Origin: Pyxidicoccus xibeiensis
GTDB lineage: Bacteria; Myxococcota; Myxococcia; Myxococcales; Myxococcaceae
Direction: 5' to 3'
Length of the DNA stretch: 64,000 nucleotides
Assembly (NCBI RefSeq): GCF_024198175.1
Contig: NZ_JAJVKV010000002.1
Coordinates: 186,001 to 250,000 of the forward strand
The notes below the pieces were generated by a model, which saw nothing but the letters and a program-made list of their open reading frames with translations, did no database searches and was not told where the DNA came from. Each line of letters opens with the position of its first letter. Within the stretch, counting starts at the first letter, position 1. The position numbers were made by a program, and so were the translations under genes. Of the stretch, positions 9,254 to 18,010 are shown one piece after another.

Positions 9254-9969
9254 GTGAGCATCTGTCGGACCTGCTGCTGGACGAGCTGATGCTGGGAGCG
9301 CGGCCACTCCCTCCGCACGTGGACGCGTGCGAGCGGTGTCGGGCGCGGCTGGCCCTGCTTCGCACGCGGGCGACGGCCACCCGGGCCTCCCAGGACTTCC
9401 CACGCCGGCGACAGCAGGTGCTGGCCCGCGTTCCCCCTCCCGCGCCGTCGCGTTCGGTGTTCTCCTGGCTGCGCTACGCCGCTCCCGTTGCCATGGCCAT
9501 GGGGCTCGCGACGCTGGTGTGGTTGCGGGAGCCGTCCGAGGGCGTCCGTGTGAAGGGCGGGCCCTTCGTGTCGCTCGTCCGTCAGCGGGACGGTGCCGTG
9601 GACGCACCCCTTCGGCCCGGGGACGTGGTGACGCTCTCGCTGCATGCGGCGCCCTACCGGTACGCCCTCGTGCTCGCCACCGATGCGACGGGGGGGGTGT
9701 CTCCCCTCTGGCCAGCGCGCGGGGACCTGAGCGGAGAGCCGGCCGCGCTCGGGGTTCCGCCCACGTTCGTCGTCACTCCCGGGGACTTCACCCTCGACGC
9801 GTTCTTCTCCGACGAGCCCCTTGCGCTCTCACAGGGACAGACCGCCGTCTCCCTGGCCGTGGCCGCCTGCGTGTCCCGGAAGCAGCCCCCGGATTGCCAG
9901 CCACCGGCCCGTGTGGCGGGCGCAGTGCGCCACCACCGCCTCTCCGTCTCCGTGACCTCCGACCCATGA
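9250..9969 (+). CDS. membrane anti-sigma factor with zinc motif
   Basis: A 239-residue protein. The N-terminal cytoplasmic domain has the zinc-binding anti-sigma signature H-x3-C-x2-C (H23, C27, C30). One transmembrane helix follows (about 75-95, YAAPVAMAMGLATLVW). The C-terminal extracytoplasmic domain resembles the DUF4384-type sensor fold (GGPFVSLVRQ, then RPGDVVTLSL). By family knowledge the zinc domain holds the ECF sigma factor until a signal at the outer domain releases it. It overlaps both neighbours by four bases, so three genes are translationally coupled. Confidence 0.85.
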   Translation: MSEHLSDLLLDELMLGARPLPPHVDACERCRARLALLRTRATATRASQDFPRRRQQVLARVPPPAPSRSVFSWLRYAAPVAMAMGLATLVWLREPSEGVRVKGGPFVSLVRQRDGAVDAPLRPGDVVTLSLHAAPYRYALVLATDATGGVSPLWPARGDLSGEPAALGVPPTFVVTPGDFTLDAFFSDEPLALSQGQTAVSLAVAACVSRKQPPDCQPPARVAGAVRHHRLSVSVTSDP

Positions 9970-11507
9970 TGCTCCTCACGCTGCTGACCGCCGCGCTCCT
10001 GTCCCAGTCCCCCGGCACGCAGCCCGGCGCCGAGCCCCTGCCCAGGCGGTATGCCTTGCTGGTCGGCGCCAACCAGGGGCTCACGGCGGACACGCCGCTG
10101 CGCTTCGCGGACTCCGACGCGCGCCGCGTCTTCACCCTGTTCCGCGATGCGGGCGGGCTGGGGACGCAGGACGCGCAGCTCGTCCTGGACGCGGACGCGG
10201 GACGGGTGCGGGCCGCGCTGGAGGTGCTGCGCGCGCGCATGGCTCGCGAGGCCGGTCCGGCGGATCAGCTCCTGGTCTACGTGTCGAGCCATGCGGACGG
10301 GGACTCGTTGCACCTGTCCGGCAGCCAGCTCCCGGTGAAGGAGTTGGTGCGGTTCATGGAGGAGGCTCCGGTGGGCGTGGCGGTGATGTTCATCGACTCG
10401 TGCCGCTCGGGAGCCGCCACGCGCGTGAAGGGACTGCAGCCCGTGGAGGAGCGGCTCGTCCAGTGGTCCGCGCCGGCCATCCAGGGGCGCGTCATCGTCA
10501 CGTCCTCGAGCGCCGACGAGCTGTCGCAGGAGGCGGATGACCTTCAAGGCTCGTACTTCACGCACCACCTGCTGGCGGGCCTGCGCGGCGCGGGAGACGT
10601 CACCCGGGATGGGCGCGTCACGCTTCAGGAGGCCTATACGTATGCGTACGGGCGGACGGTGGAGTCGACGCTGCTCACGCGCGCGGGCACCCAGCACCCG
10701 GCCTTCCTCTTCGACCTGAAGGGGCAGGGCGAGCTGGTCCTCACCGCCCCCGTCTCCGCATCGAGCCGCCTGGTCATCACCGTGCCCGAGCCGGGGGAGT
10801 GGGTGGTGGCCACGGAGGAGGGTGGCATGGTGCTGGGGGTCTTCTCCAAGGGCACCGGGCCGGTGATGCTCGCGGTTCCACCCGGTGGCTACCGGCTGCG
10901 AGTCCGGCGCGACACGTCCTGGCTGGAGACACGCATCACCGTGCCCGAGCGGGGCGTCGCGACGGTGGATGGGCCACTGCTGCGACAGGGCACGCTGGTC
11001 GCCAGGCGGGAGAAGGGCGAGGCGCCGCCGGACTGGCGCGGTGGAGTGAGCCTGGGGGGCAGCGTCGCGACCCGCACCGCGCGCGGTCTCGGCGCGGCCC
11101 TGGGGGTGCAGGGCCTGGTGGTCCTGCGGACTCCCGTGGTGCCTGGAGTCGTGGATGCGCTCTCGGTGACGGCCGCCCGGCGGTCCAGCGACTCCGATGC
11201 GCTCGCGAGCTTCCGTCAGACCGAGTGGGAGCTGCGGCTGGGGTTGGGACATCACTTCAAGGGGAAGGAGGGCACCATCGTCTTCGGGCCCGAGGTCGGA
11301 GGGCTGCTCGTCCTGCAGTCGGAGGACGGAAAGTCCTGGTCGGGCTTCGCGCCCTATGGGGGCGTGGGGTTGTCCGCCTGGCTCAGCCTGGAAGTCGTCT
11401 CGGTCGTGGTCACCGGCGCCGCGGGCTTCGCGGCGTTCCCCGATGCGTCGGGCACGCGGTTCGCGCCGCGCCTGGGAGCCAGCGCGGGCCTGGGCTGGAT
11501 TTTCTGA
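9966..11507 (+). CDS. secreted caspase-family (C14) protease
   Basis: A 513-residue protein with a signal peptide (about 1-15). A caspase/orthocaspase p20-like domain follows (about 27-235). The catalytic dyad is visible as H109 in VYVSSHADG and C146 in FIDSCRSG. The VTSSSADELS and GDVTRDGRVTLQEAYTYA segments are typical of bacterial caspase homologues. The second half (about 270-513) is beta-rich with a PEGA-like stretch, and it ends in alternating strands with a terminal Phe, which could be a small outer-membrane domain. The ATG at 9966 overlaps the anti-sigma stop. The context suggests envelope-stress or signal-dependent control of a periplasmic protease. Confidence 0.85.
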   Translation: MMLLTLLTAALLSQSPGTQPGAEPLPRRYALLVGANQGLTADTPLRFADSDARRVFTLFRDAGGLGTQDAQLVLDADAGRVRAALEVLRARMAREAGPADQLLVYVSSHADGDSLHLSGSQLPVKELVRFMEEAPVGVAVMFIDSCRSGAATRVKGLQPVEERLVQWSAPAIQGRVIVTSSSADELSQEADDLQGSYFTHHLLAGLRGAGDVTRDGRVTLQEAYTYAYGRTVESTLLTRAGTQHPAFLFDLKGQGELVLTAPVSASSRLVITVPEPGEWVVATEEGGMVLGVFSKGTGPVMLAVPPGGYRLRVRRDTSWLETRITVPERGVATVDGPLLRQGTLVARREKGEAPPDWRGGVSLGGSVATRTARGLGAALGVQGLVVLRTPVVPGVVDALSVTAARRSSDSDALASFRQTEWELRLGLGHHFKGKEGTIVFGPEVGGLLVLQSEDGKSWSGFAPYGGVGLSAWLSLEVVSVVVTGAAGFAAFPDASGTRFAPRLGASAGLGWIF

Positions 11508-11585
11508 AGCAGGCCGGTTCCCAGGGGCGCCGGACGGCGTGTCCAACGGGTACGTCCGGCCGCCGCCGGCACCTCAGGAGCGCCC

Positions 11586-13385
11586 ATGTCATTCCTGTCC
11601 GTCTTCCACCGCTTCCGCGCAGCCCCCGTTGCCTCGTTGGGGGTGCTGATGCTGCTCGGCTGTGGCTCACTCGCTGATGGCTCCGCGCCGTCCCCTTCAG
11701 ACGAAATCAAGCTGGACATCAACGGTCCCCGGGAGACTGACCATGTCCGAGGCCCGCTCCTCGTCACCGTGAAGGTCACCGGTGCCGCCACGCCCGACAA
11801 GGTGCAGCTGTTCCGTGGCAATGCCTTGCTGGCCACCCTCATCCCTCCCTTCCAGTACACCTGGGACACCGCCGACGAGAAGGAAGGCGTCTACCCGCTC
11901 AAGGCCCGGGCGGAATGGAATGGGTGGACGTTCGAAAGCCCCCTCCACACCGTCGTGGTGGACCGCACGCCCCCCGTGGTGAAGGCGGTGTGGCCGGTGG
12001 GGCACAACGTGCACGTCACGGAGTCCGTCGCCATCCGCGTCACGTTCTCGGAGCCGATGCTGCCCTCGAGCGTGCGGATGGATCAGCTCATGAACAGGTC
12101 ATATCCGGTATCCGCGAAGCTCTCGGAAGACGGCATGAGCCTGGGCGTGCCGCAGTCCAGGAGCTCTGCCCCCAACCAGGACGATGCCAGCCTGAACCTG
12201 GAAGGACTCACCGACCTCGCGGGGAACCCACTGCTCGAACCGGGCGGGCCCAAGACCCACTCGTGGACGTGGAAGCTCCCGCTCTTCTGGACGTCAGCGG
12301 CGAGCGGGTCCGAGGCGGTGACCGATGGCGTGGCGCTGGCGCTGGAGGCGAATGGAAACCCCGTCGTCGCCTACAGCGCGAAGGGGTACGCTGAGTCGCC
12401 GCCCCTGCCGGGAGAGCACCTGTTCGTGAAGCGATGGACCTCGGAGGGCTGGACGCGGGTGGGGGGCCTGCTGTCGGTGGGTCCGGTCCAGGCGTCCACG
12501 AAGCTGCGCAACCCCCTGCTGGTCCTCGGCTCGGACGGCAACCCCGTGGTGGCCTTCCTCCAGGGCCGCGAGGGCGAGCCCGGGCGCATGCTCCAGGTGT
12601 TCCGCTGGGACTCCGCCACCTGGCAGCCCCTCGGCTCCACGCTGAACGGCGCACAGCAGCGGGAGGTGCACGGCGCGGCGCTCGTCATGGACTCCGAAGG
12701 ACGGCCCATCGTGGCGTGGAGCGACGTGGAGGGCCTCCACGTCGCGCGCTGGGAGGTGAATCAGTGGGTGGCGCTCGGAGGCCTCCAGCGGGGGACGCCT
12801 GGGGCGGGAGTCGTCTCCGCGCAACCGCCTTCGCTGGCCGTCGATGGGGCGGGACGTGTCGTCCTGTCCTGGGCCGAGGCGGGGAGCGCGGAGGGGGCGC
12901 CGGAGCTGTACCTGCGGCGGTGGACTGGCACCCTCTGGGAGCCGTTGGGGAAGACCCTCAAGGGAGACACCGGAAGGGGCATCCGGGAGCACGCGCTCCT
13001 CCTCTTGCCGAACGGCGGGCCCATGGTCGCCTGGAGCGAGGGACCTGAGCCGTTCGGCTCCTGGGAGTCATCGGTCTATGAGGGCTCCCTGTCCGAGACG
13101 GGCTGGACGATGGCGGCGGTCTGGAGGTCTGCTGCGCGGGCCGAGGCTCGTGGGCCGGCCCTGGCGCTCGATGCCGAGGGCCGTGCGCTGGTGGCCTGGA
13201 ATGACGGCGGGGAGGGCTCTGGCATCTATTTGAATTGGTTTCCGTCCGGCTCCAGCTCCTGGTCAGACCTGGCGGTCATCGGGTCCGGCTCCGCGCGCCT
13301 GTCCATGGCGGTGAGTCCACTGATGGGGCCATTGATTGCCTGGACCGATGGCGCCGGCGCCCGTGTCGCCTGGCTCAACAAGTGA
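11586..13385 (+). CDS. lipoprotein with Ig-like domain and propeller-like repeats
   Basis: A 599-residue protein with a lipobox (LLGC near residue 27), so probably outer-membrane anchored. An Ig-like domain lies at about 40-125 (PDKVQLFRGNALL, TVVVDRTPP). An SbsA-like Ig domain follows (about 126-225, VAIRVTFSEPMLPSS). About seven repeats come next, built around GNPVVA, GRPIVAW, GRVVLSWAE and GPMVAWSE and spaced ~50 residues apart, which fits a beta-propeller. The ATG has AGGAG upstream. No enzymatic motif is visible, so a binding or adhesive role is plausible but unproven. Confidence 0.75.
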   Translation: MSFLSVFHRFRAAPVASLGVLMLLGCGSLADGSAPSPSDEIKLDINGPRETDHVRGPLLVTVKVTGAATPDKVQLFRGNALLATLIPPFQYTWDTADEKEGVYPLKARAEWNGWTFESPLHTVVVDRTPPVVKAVWPVGHNVHVTESVAIRVTFSEPMLPSSVRMDQLMNRSYPVSAKLSEDGMSLGVPQSRSSAPNQDDASLNLEGLTDLAGNPLLEPGGPKTHSWTWKLPLFWTSAASGSEAVTDGVALALEANGNPVVAYSAKGYAESPPLPGEHLFVKRWTSEGWTRVGGLLSVGPVQASTKLRNPLLVLGSDGNPVVAFLQGREGEPGRMLQVFRWDSATWQPLGSTLNGAQQREVHGAALVMDSEGRPIVAWSDVEGLHVARWEVNQWVALGGLQRGTPGAGVVSAQPPSLAVDGAGRVVLSWAEAGSAEGAPELYLRRWTGTLWEPLGKTLKGDTGRGIREHALLLLPNGGPMVAWSEGPEPFGSWESSVYEGSLSETGWTMAAVWRSAARAEARGPALALDAEGRALVAWNDGGEGSGIYLNWFPSGSSSWSDLAVIGSGSARLSMAVSPLMGPLIAWTDGAGARVAWLNK

Positions 13386-13453
13386 GTCTGTGTTGCGTGG
13401 GCGGAGCGCCGACTTGCCAGGCACCACGGCAACTGCGTTGTGCTAGTGACGCG

Positions 13454-13478
13454 CCTCGACCCCTTTTTGGAATCGAGG
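13454..13478 (+). promoter_or_regulatory. hairpin enclosing the ribosome site of the next gene
   Basis: CCTCGA (13454-13459) pairs with TCGAGG (13473-13478). The 3' arm overlaps GAGGA, the only Shine-Dalgarno candidate before the ATG at 13486. Folding would therefore reduce translation. Confidence 0.35.
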
Positions 13479-13485
13479 ACTGTCA

Positions 13486-14127
13486 ATGCAAGTGATGCTT
13501 CGTGGTGCCCTGCTGTGCTCCCTGTTCGTCGTGGTCGGCTGTCCCAAGCGCATGGACCCGATGCCGACGGAGCCGCAGCCGCAGCTCCCGTCCGTCACGG
13601 AGGCCTGTGACGCGCAGCAGAAGGCCATCTCTCAGGAGGCGGACACGCTCGCGAGCCCGTACGGCATCGACCCGCACGTCGACAAGAACTTCAAGGACCG
13701 CCAGGTGTCCTGGCTGATGCCCGAGGGGCTGTACCAGAAGTACGTCGTGCAGACGGGCGCGAAGAACTTCGGGCGCTGCAACGACACGGCCTGCTACCTG
13801 TTCGCCGCCCCCACCGGCACCATCCAGAAGGCCGTCGCGGACTCGATGGTGGGGGGCACGGGGACGCATGACCCCGCCGTCCTCGGCAAGGCGCTCGGGC
13901 TGCCGGCCAAGAACTTCGAGGGCCCGCTGCGCATGATGACCCTGAACCTGGCGGCGACGAAGACCTGCGCCCGCCTGCCGGTGGAGGCGGACCCGGGCGT
14001 GTGGAAGTGCCAGACCCCCGAGGACACCGACTGCTGGAAGTTCGGCGGCTACACCACTGGCGGCATCCCGGAGGTCATGGTCATCAACGCGCCCGTCGAG
14101 CAGGCCCAGGTGACGGAAGTCCCATGA
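13486..14127 (+). CDS. hypothetical lipoprotein
   Basis: A 213-residue protein with a lipobox (VVGC, cysteine about residue 19). The mature part begins with a Pro-rich spacer. At least seven more cysteines occur (EACDAQ, RCNDTACYL, TKTCARL, WKCQTP, TDCWKF), compatible with disulfides in an exported protein. I do not recognise a family. It overlaps the next gene by ATGA, so the two are coupled. Confidence 0.8.
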   Translation: MQVMLRGALLCSLFVVVGCPKRMDPMPTEPQPQLPSVTEACDAQQKAISQEADTLASPYGIDPHVDKNFKDRQVSWLMPEGLYQKYVVQTGAKNFGRCNDTACYLFAAPTGTIQKAVADSMVGGTGTHDPAVLGKALGLPAKNFEGPLRMMTLNLAATKTCARLPVEADPGVWKCQTPEDTDCWKFGGYTTGGIPEVMVINAPVEQAQVTEVP

Positions 14128-14369
14128 GCGACGAGGAGGTGCTCTACCAGAGCCCGCTCCTCTACCGGCTGCTGCGCGCCGCGGACGGCACGCTGTCGCT
14201 CGAGGTCGTGGTGGGCGGAATCTCCCAGTACGAGGTCCGCGTCCGCCTCGATGAGCAGGAGGCAGCGGCCTGGGCCCGCGAAGGCCCTGCCTTCACGGAC
14301 CGCATGGCCCGGGACATCATGGCCAACCCGCGCTTCGGCGGGCGCTCGGTGCGCGTTCCGAACGTCTGA
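14124..14369 (+). CDS. small hypothetical protein coupled to the lipoprotein
   Basis: An 81-residue soluble protein. It begins MSDEEVLYQSPLLYRLL and ends in basic GGRSVRVPNV. No signal peptide or known domain is seen. The strand pattern (SLEVVVGG, YEVRVRLDEQE) suggests a compact alpha/beta fold. The start codon overlaps the preceding stop. The gene is convergent with the phosphodiesterase-like gene, 23 bases from its stop. Confidence 0.75.
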   Translation: MSDEEVLYQSPLLYRLLRAADGTLSLEVVVGGISQYEVRVRLDEQEAAAWAREGPAFTDRMARDIMANPRFGGRSVRVPNV

Positions 14370-14392
14370 GCCGCGAGGCCGGGAAGGGCTGC

Positions 14393-16012
14393 TCACTTCC
14401 CGGTGAGAATCTCCGGAAGGGGCTTGCCCTCCGCCGCCGAGGGCATGCCCATCTCCAGCAGCGCGGACAGCGTGGGCACCACGTCCACGGGGTCGATTTC
14501 TCCCAGGTGCGTCCCCGGCTTGATGCCCTTGCCCGCGAACACCACGGGCACCTGCGAGTCGTACGCGTACGGCGTGCCGTGGCTGGTGCCCTCGGTGTCC
14601 GTGTAGAGCAGGTGGAAGGGCTTGAGCATGTACAGCACGTCGCCGCTGCGCTCCGGGTAGTAGCCCTTGCGCAGCGGCGCCAGGTGCCCCGCCACGTCCG
14701 GCGCGGTGAACAGGTCGTCCCGGGCCACCGCCGCCACCACCGCCGGGTGCTTCGCCAGCCAGGCCGCCGCCGCGCGCCGCACCGCCGCGCCGTCTCCCTT
14801 GCCGCCGCCCTCCAGCGACTTGCCGCTCAGGTACACGTCCAGCTCCTCCAGCGTCGCCGTCACGTCCCCGCCGAACTGCTTGCGCAGCTCCTGCGTCAGC
14901 GCCTGCGCCAGCACGGCCGGCTTCAGCCGCTGCGCCGGCAGGCCAGAGGCCGCGAGCTGCTCGGGCGCCGCCGCCCCGCCGTGGTCCGCCGTCAGCGCGA
15001 TGACCAGGTTGGCCCGGCCCCCGGCCGCGCGCTCGGCCGCGGCGACCAGGTCTCCCACCGCCTTGTCCAGCCGCAGCAGCGTGTCCTGCATCTCCCACGA
15101 GTAGGCGCCGAACTCGTGGAACACCAGGTCCGTCCCGCTGATGCTCACCGCCAGCAGGTCCGGCACGTCGTCCTTGCCCAGCCCCTCGCCGGCGATGGCC
15201 GCCTTCGCCGCCTCCACCAGCACGTCATGCGAGTAGGGCGACACGCCGAACGCCTTGTAGAAGAGGGGCCCCGGCGTGGGCATGCCGCCGTCCAGCGGGT
15301 GCGGGAAGGTGCGGCCCAGCCCGTACGCGTCCGCCTCGTAGCTGCGCTCGTCCTCGCCCACGTACTCCGCGCGCGGCCGCAGCAGCTCCCACTTCTTCCC
15401 GAAGTAGGACTCCGGCAGCTTGCGCGCGTTCAGCTCCTTCACCCAGGTGGGGAACTCCTTCGTGTACCAGGTGCCCGTCACGAACTTCCCCACGCCGTCG
15501 TCGAACCACCAGGCCTGGCCCAGCCGCCCGGCCAGGGCGATGGCCGCGCGCGACTTGAGCGACACCGCCACCGCCTTGCCGCGCTCCTGCGTGGCCACCC
15601 GCAGCCGGTCCGCCAGCGTCTCCACCATGAGGTTGGCCGGGCTGGAGTCCTGCCCCGGCGTCAGCGGCACCTCCAGCACCGGGTGGGCCGGGTCCGCGAA
15701 GACCGACACCGGCTTGCCCGTGGCCCGGTCCACCCACCGGTTGTCGATGACGCCGTGGCGCCACGGGTTGGCGCCGGTGGAGAGGGTGGCATGGCCCGGC
15801 GCGGTGCGGCACTCGGCGAAGGCGTAGCGGGCGTACGGGTAGAAGGCACCCGCGGTGAGCAACTGACCCAGCCCGCCCTGGAGCCGGGGGCGGTTGCGCA
15901 GCAGCACGTCGCTGCCGAGCGCGTCCACGGTGATGAGCAGCGTGAGGCGCGGCGGACGGGCCGAGGCGGGCAGGGCGGCCAGGGCCGCCACCAGCAGGAG
16001 GGCTCGAATCAT
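14393..16012 (-). CDS. secreted alkaline phosphatase-superfamily phosphodiesterase/phosphatase
   Basis: A 539-residue protein with a signal peptide (LLLVAALAALPASA). It has alkaline phosphatase-superfamily motifs in order: metal Asp in ITVDALGSD, nucleophile Thr in CRTAPGHATLSTG, then WRHGVIDN. Further metal ligands are in SISGTDLVFHEFG, LTADHGG and the late TSHGTPYAYD. This is the layout of PafA-like phosphatases and of nucleotide pyrophosphatase/phosphodiesterases. Which ester it cleaves cannot be told from sequence. The ATG at 16012 is chosen because it opens directly into the signal peptide; an upstream ATG at 16051 would prefix 13 unlikely residues. The gene is divergent from the thioesterase. 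Confidence 0.85.
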   Translation of the reverse strand: MIRALLLVAALAALPASARPPRLTLLITVDALGSDVLLRNRPRLQGGLGQLLTAGAFYPYARYAFAECRTAPGHATLSTGANPWRHGVIDNRWVDRATGKPVSVFADPAHPVLEVPLTPGQDSSPANLMVETLADRLRVATQERGKAVAVSLKSRAAIALAGRLGQAWWFDDGVGKFVTGTWYTKEFPTWVKELNARKLPESYFGKKWELLRPRAEYVGEDERSYEADAYGLGRTFPHPLDGGMPTPGPLFYKAFGVSPYSHDVLVEAAKAAIAGEGLGKDDVPDLLAVSISGTDLVFHEFGAYSWEMQDTLLRLDKAVGDLVAAAERAAGGRANLVIALTADHGGAAAPEQLAASGLPAQRLKPAVLAQALTQELRKQFGGDVTATLEELDVYLSGKSLEGGGKGDGAAVRRAAAAWLAKHPAVVAAVARDDLFTAPDVAGHLAPLRKGYYPERSGDVLYMLKPFHLLYTDTEGTSHGTPYAYDSQVPVVFAGKGIKPGTHLGEIDPVDVVPTLSALLEMGMPSAAEGKPLPEILTGK

Positions 16013-16072
16013 ACGTATTAGAAGCTGACCCGGTCGGCTGGTGGGAAGCAACCAACATCCGGCGCGAGTGCA

Positions 16073-16100
16073 TTGACGCTGGACAGTGCCCTGTTACGGT
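16073..16100 (+). promoter_or_regulatory. probable sigma-70-type promoter, near-leaderless
   Basis: TTGACG (16073-16078) and TACGGT (16095-16100) are spaced by 16 bases. The predicted transcription start (about 16107-16110) falls at or just before the ATG at 16110. No Shine-Dalgarno sequence is present, consistent with a leaderless mRNA. Confidence 0.5.
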
Positions 16101-16109
16101 CAACGCTTC

Positions 16110-16517
16110 ATGGTCGAGGCCCGACTTCGCGTCATCTACGGCGACACGGACCAGATGGGTGTCGTCTACTACGCGAACTACTTCCGCTACTTCGAGTTCG
16201 CCCGCAGCGAGTACTTCCGCGCGCGCGGCGGCAGCTATGCCGAGCTGGAGCGCTCCGGCCTGTTGCTGCCCGTCGTGGAGGCGAGCTGCCAGTACAAGGC
16301 CTCCGCGCGCTATGACGACCTGCTCGTCATCCAGGCCTCGGTGAGCGAGTTGCGCCGGGCCTCCATCGTGTTCACCTACGAGCTATTCCGCGACGGTGAG
16401 CCGCGCACCCTGCTGTGCACCGGACGTACCCTGCATGCCTGCGTGGGGCGCGACGGCAAGCCCACCCGGCTGCCGGACGCCATCACCCGGCTGATGAAAC
16501 CCCCGGAGCCCTCCTGA
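16110..16517 (+). CDS. YbgC/FadM-type acyl-CoA thioesterase
   Basis: A 135-residue hot-dog-fold thioesterase. The family signature is the N-terminal GDTDQMGVVYYANYFRYFE, with the catalytic Asp before xMGVVYY. It likely hydrolyses short or medium acyl-CoA (or acyl-ACP) in the cytoplasm. The ATG at 16110 sits right before the conserved RLRVIYGDTD strand, so upstream starts are not needed. glpX follows 53 bases downstream. Confidence 0.9.
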   Translation: MVEARLRVIYGDTDQMGVVYYANYFRYFEFARSEYFRARGGSYAELERSGLLLPVVEASCQYKASARYDDLLVIQASVSELRRASIVFTYELFRDGEPRTLLCTGRTLHACVGRDGKPTRLPDAITRLMKPPEPS

Positions 16518-16570
16518 GGGGCGCTCCCACTTCCACCTGAAACCTTCAGGGAACACCAAGGAGTACACAC

Positions 16571-17536
16571 ATGGATCGCAACCTGGCTATGGAGGTCGTG
16601 CGCGTCACCGAGATGGCGGCCATCGCCTCCGCCCGACTGATGGGCCGCGGCAACAAGAACGAGTCGGACCAGGCGGCCGTGGACGCCATGCGTCGCGCCT
16701 TCGACGCCCTGCAGATCGACGGCACCGTCGTCATCGGTGAGGGAGAGCGCGACGAGGCGCCCATGCTCTACATCGGTGAGAAGGTGGGCAAGCGCGGCGA
16801 GGGCGCCCCCGAGGTGGACATCGCCCTGGACCCGCTGGAGGGCACCAACCTGTGTGCCTACGGCCGTCCGGGCTCCATCTCCGTGGTGGCCATGGCCGGC
16901 AAGGGCGGGCTGCTCAACGCCCCGGACACGTACATGGAGAAGCTGGCGGTGGGCCCCCGCGCCCGCGGCGCCATCGACCTGCGCAAGTCCCCCACGGAGA
17001 ACCTCCGCAACATCGCGGAGAAGATGAAGGTCTACGTGGAGGACCTCACCGTCGTGGTGCTGGACCGCGAGCGGCACGCGGACCTCATCAAGGAAGTGCG
17101 CGCGGCGGGCGCCCGCATCCGCCTCATCGAGGACGGGGACGTGGCCGGTGCCATCGCCACCTGCTTCGAGGGCACCGGCGTGGAGGTGCTGATGGGCATC
17201 GGCGGCGCGCCCGAGGGCGTCATCGCCGCGGCGGCCATGCGCGCCACCGGCGGTGACATGCAGGGCCGGCTCGTGCCCCGCAACCAGGGCGAAATCGACC
17301 GCGCCAAGAAGATGGGCATCACCGACATGTCCAAGATCTACACGGCGGAGGAGCTGGCGAAGGGCGAGGTGATGTTCGCCGCCTCCGGCGTCACCACCGG
17401 CGACTTCCTCAAGGGCGTGCGCTTCTTCGGCGGCGGCTGCGAGACGCACTCGGTGGTGATGCGCAGCAAGACGGGCACCGTGCGCTTCATCCAGTCCCTG
17501 CACAAGTTCGACAAGAAGCCGGGGTACGCTTTCTAG
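16571..17536 (+). CDS. glpX: class II fructose-1,6-bisphosphatase
   Basis: A 321-residue GlpX-type enzyme of gluconeogenesis that hydrolyses fructose-1,6-bisphosphate. Key motifs are the metal-site GEGERDEAPML (about 56-66), DIALDPLEGTNLC (about 82-94) and the C-terminal ITDMSKIYTAEELAKG segment. Length is normal. CAAGGAG precedes the ATG. The START-domain gene follows 48 bases later in the same direction. Confidence 0.95.
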   Translation: MDRNLAMEVVRVTEMAAIASARLMGRGNKNESDQAAVDAMRRAFDALQIDGTVVIGEGERDEAPMLYIGEKVGKRGEGAPEVDIALDPLEGTNLCAYGRPGSISVVAMAGKGGLLNAPDTYMEKLAVGPRARGAIDLRKSPTENLRNIAEKMKVYVEDLTVVVLDRERHADLIKEVRAAGARIRLIEDGDVAGAIATCFEGTGVEVLMGIGGAPEGVIAAAAMRATGGDMQGRLVPRNQGEIDRAKKMGITDMSKIYTAEELAKGEVMFAASGVTTGDFLKGVRFFGGGCETHSVVMRSKTGTVRFIQSLHKFDKKPGYAF

Positions 17537-17584
17537 AGCCGTACCTCACGCGGCAACCGAGCCTCATCGGAGACGGAGTCACCC

Positions 17585-18010
17585 ATGCCTGGCGCCACGC
17601 GGACCATCGTCATCAACGCTCCCGTCGAGAAGGTCTTCGACGTCATCACCCAGTACGACCGCTACCCGGAGTTCCTCCCGGAGGTGAAGGAGATCCGCAC
17701 CGCCAACCGGGAGGGCAACACCGTGGTCATCCACTACAAGGTGGAGGTCATGAAGACGGTCCGCTACAGCATCCGCGTCACCGAGGAGCGCCCCCGCCGC
17801 ATGTCCTGGACCTTCATCGAGGGCGAGGTCATGAAGGACAACAAGGGCAGCTGGGTGCTGGAGCCCGAGGGCGAGGGCAAGACGCGGGCGACGTACAACG
17901 TGGAGATGGCCCTGGGCCTGCTGGTGCCCAAGGCCGTCGTCAACGCCCTGGTGGACACCTCGCTCCCCAAGATGCTGGACGCCTTCAAGCGCCGCGCCGA
18001 GGCCCTCTGA
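17585..18010 (+). CDS. COQ10/RatA-type START-domain protein
   Basis: A 141-residue SRPBCC (START-like) protein with a hydrophobic ligand pocket. The hallmark N-terminus is INAPVEKVFDVITQYDRYPEF, followed by beta strands and a C-terminal helix PKMLDAFKRRAE. Relatives are COQ10 ubiquinone-binding proteins and the RatA family; the sequence alone cannot choose between lipid carrier and ribosome-associated roles. GGAGACGGAG lies 5-14 bases before the ATG. Confidence 0.85.
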   Translation: MPGATRTIVINAPVEKVFDVITQYDRYPEFLPEVKEIRTANREGNTVVIHYKVEVMKTVRYSIRVTEERPRRMSWTFIEGEVMKDNKGSWVLEPEGEGKTRATYNVEMALGLLVPKAVVNALVDTSLPKMLDAFKRRAEAL

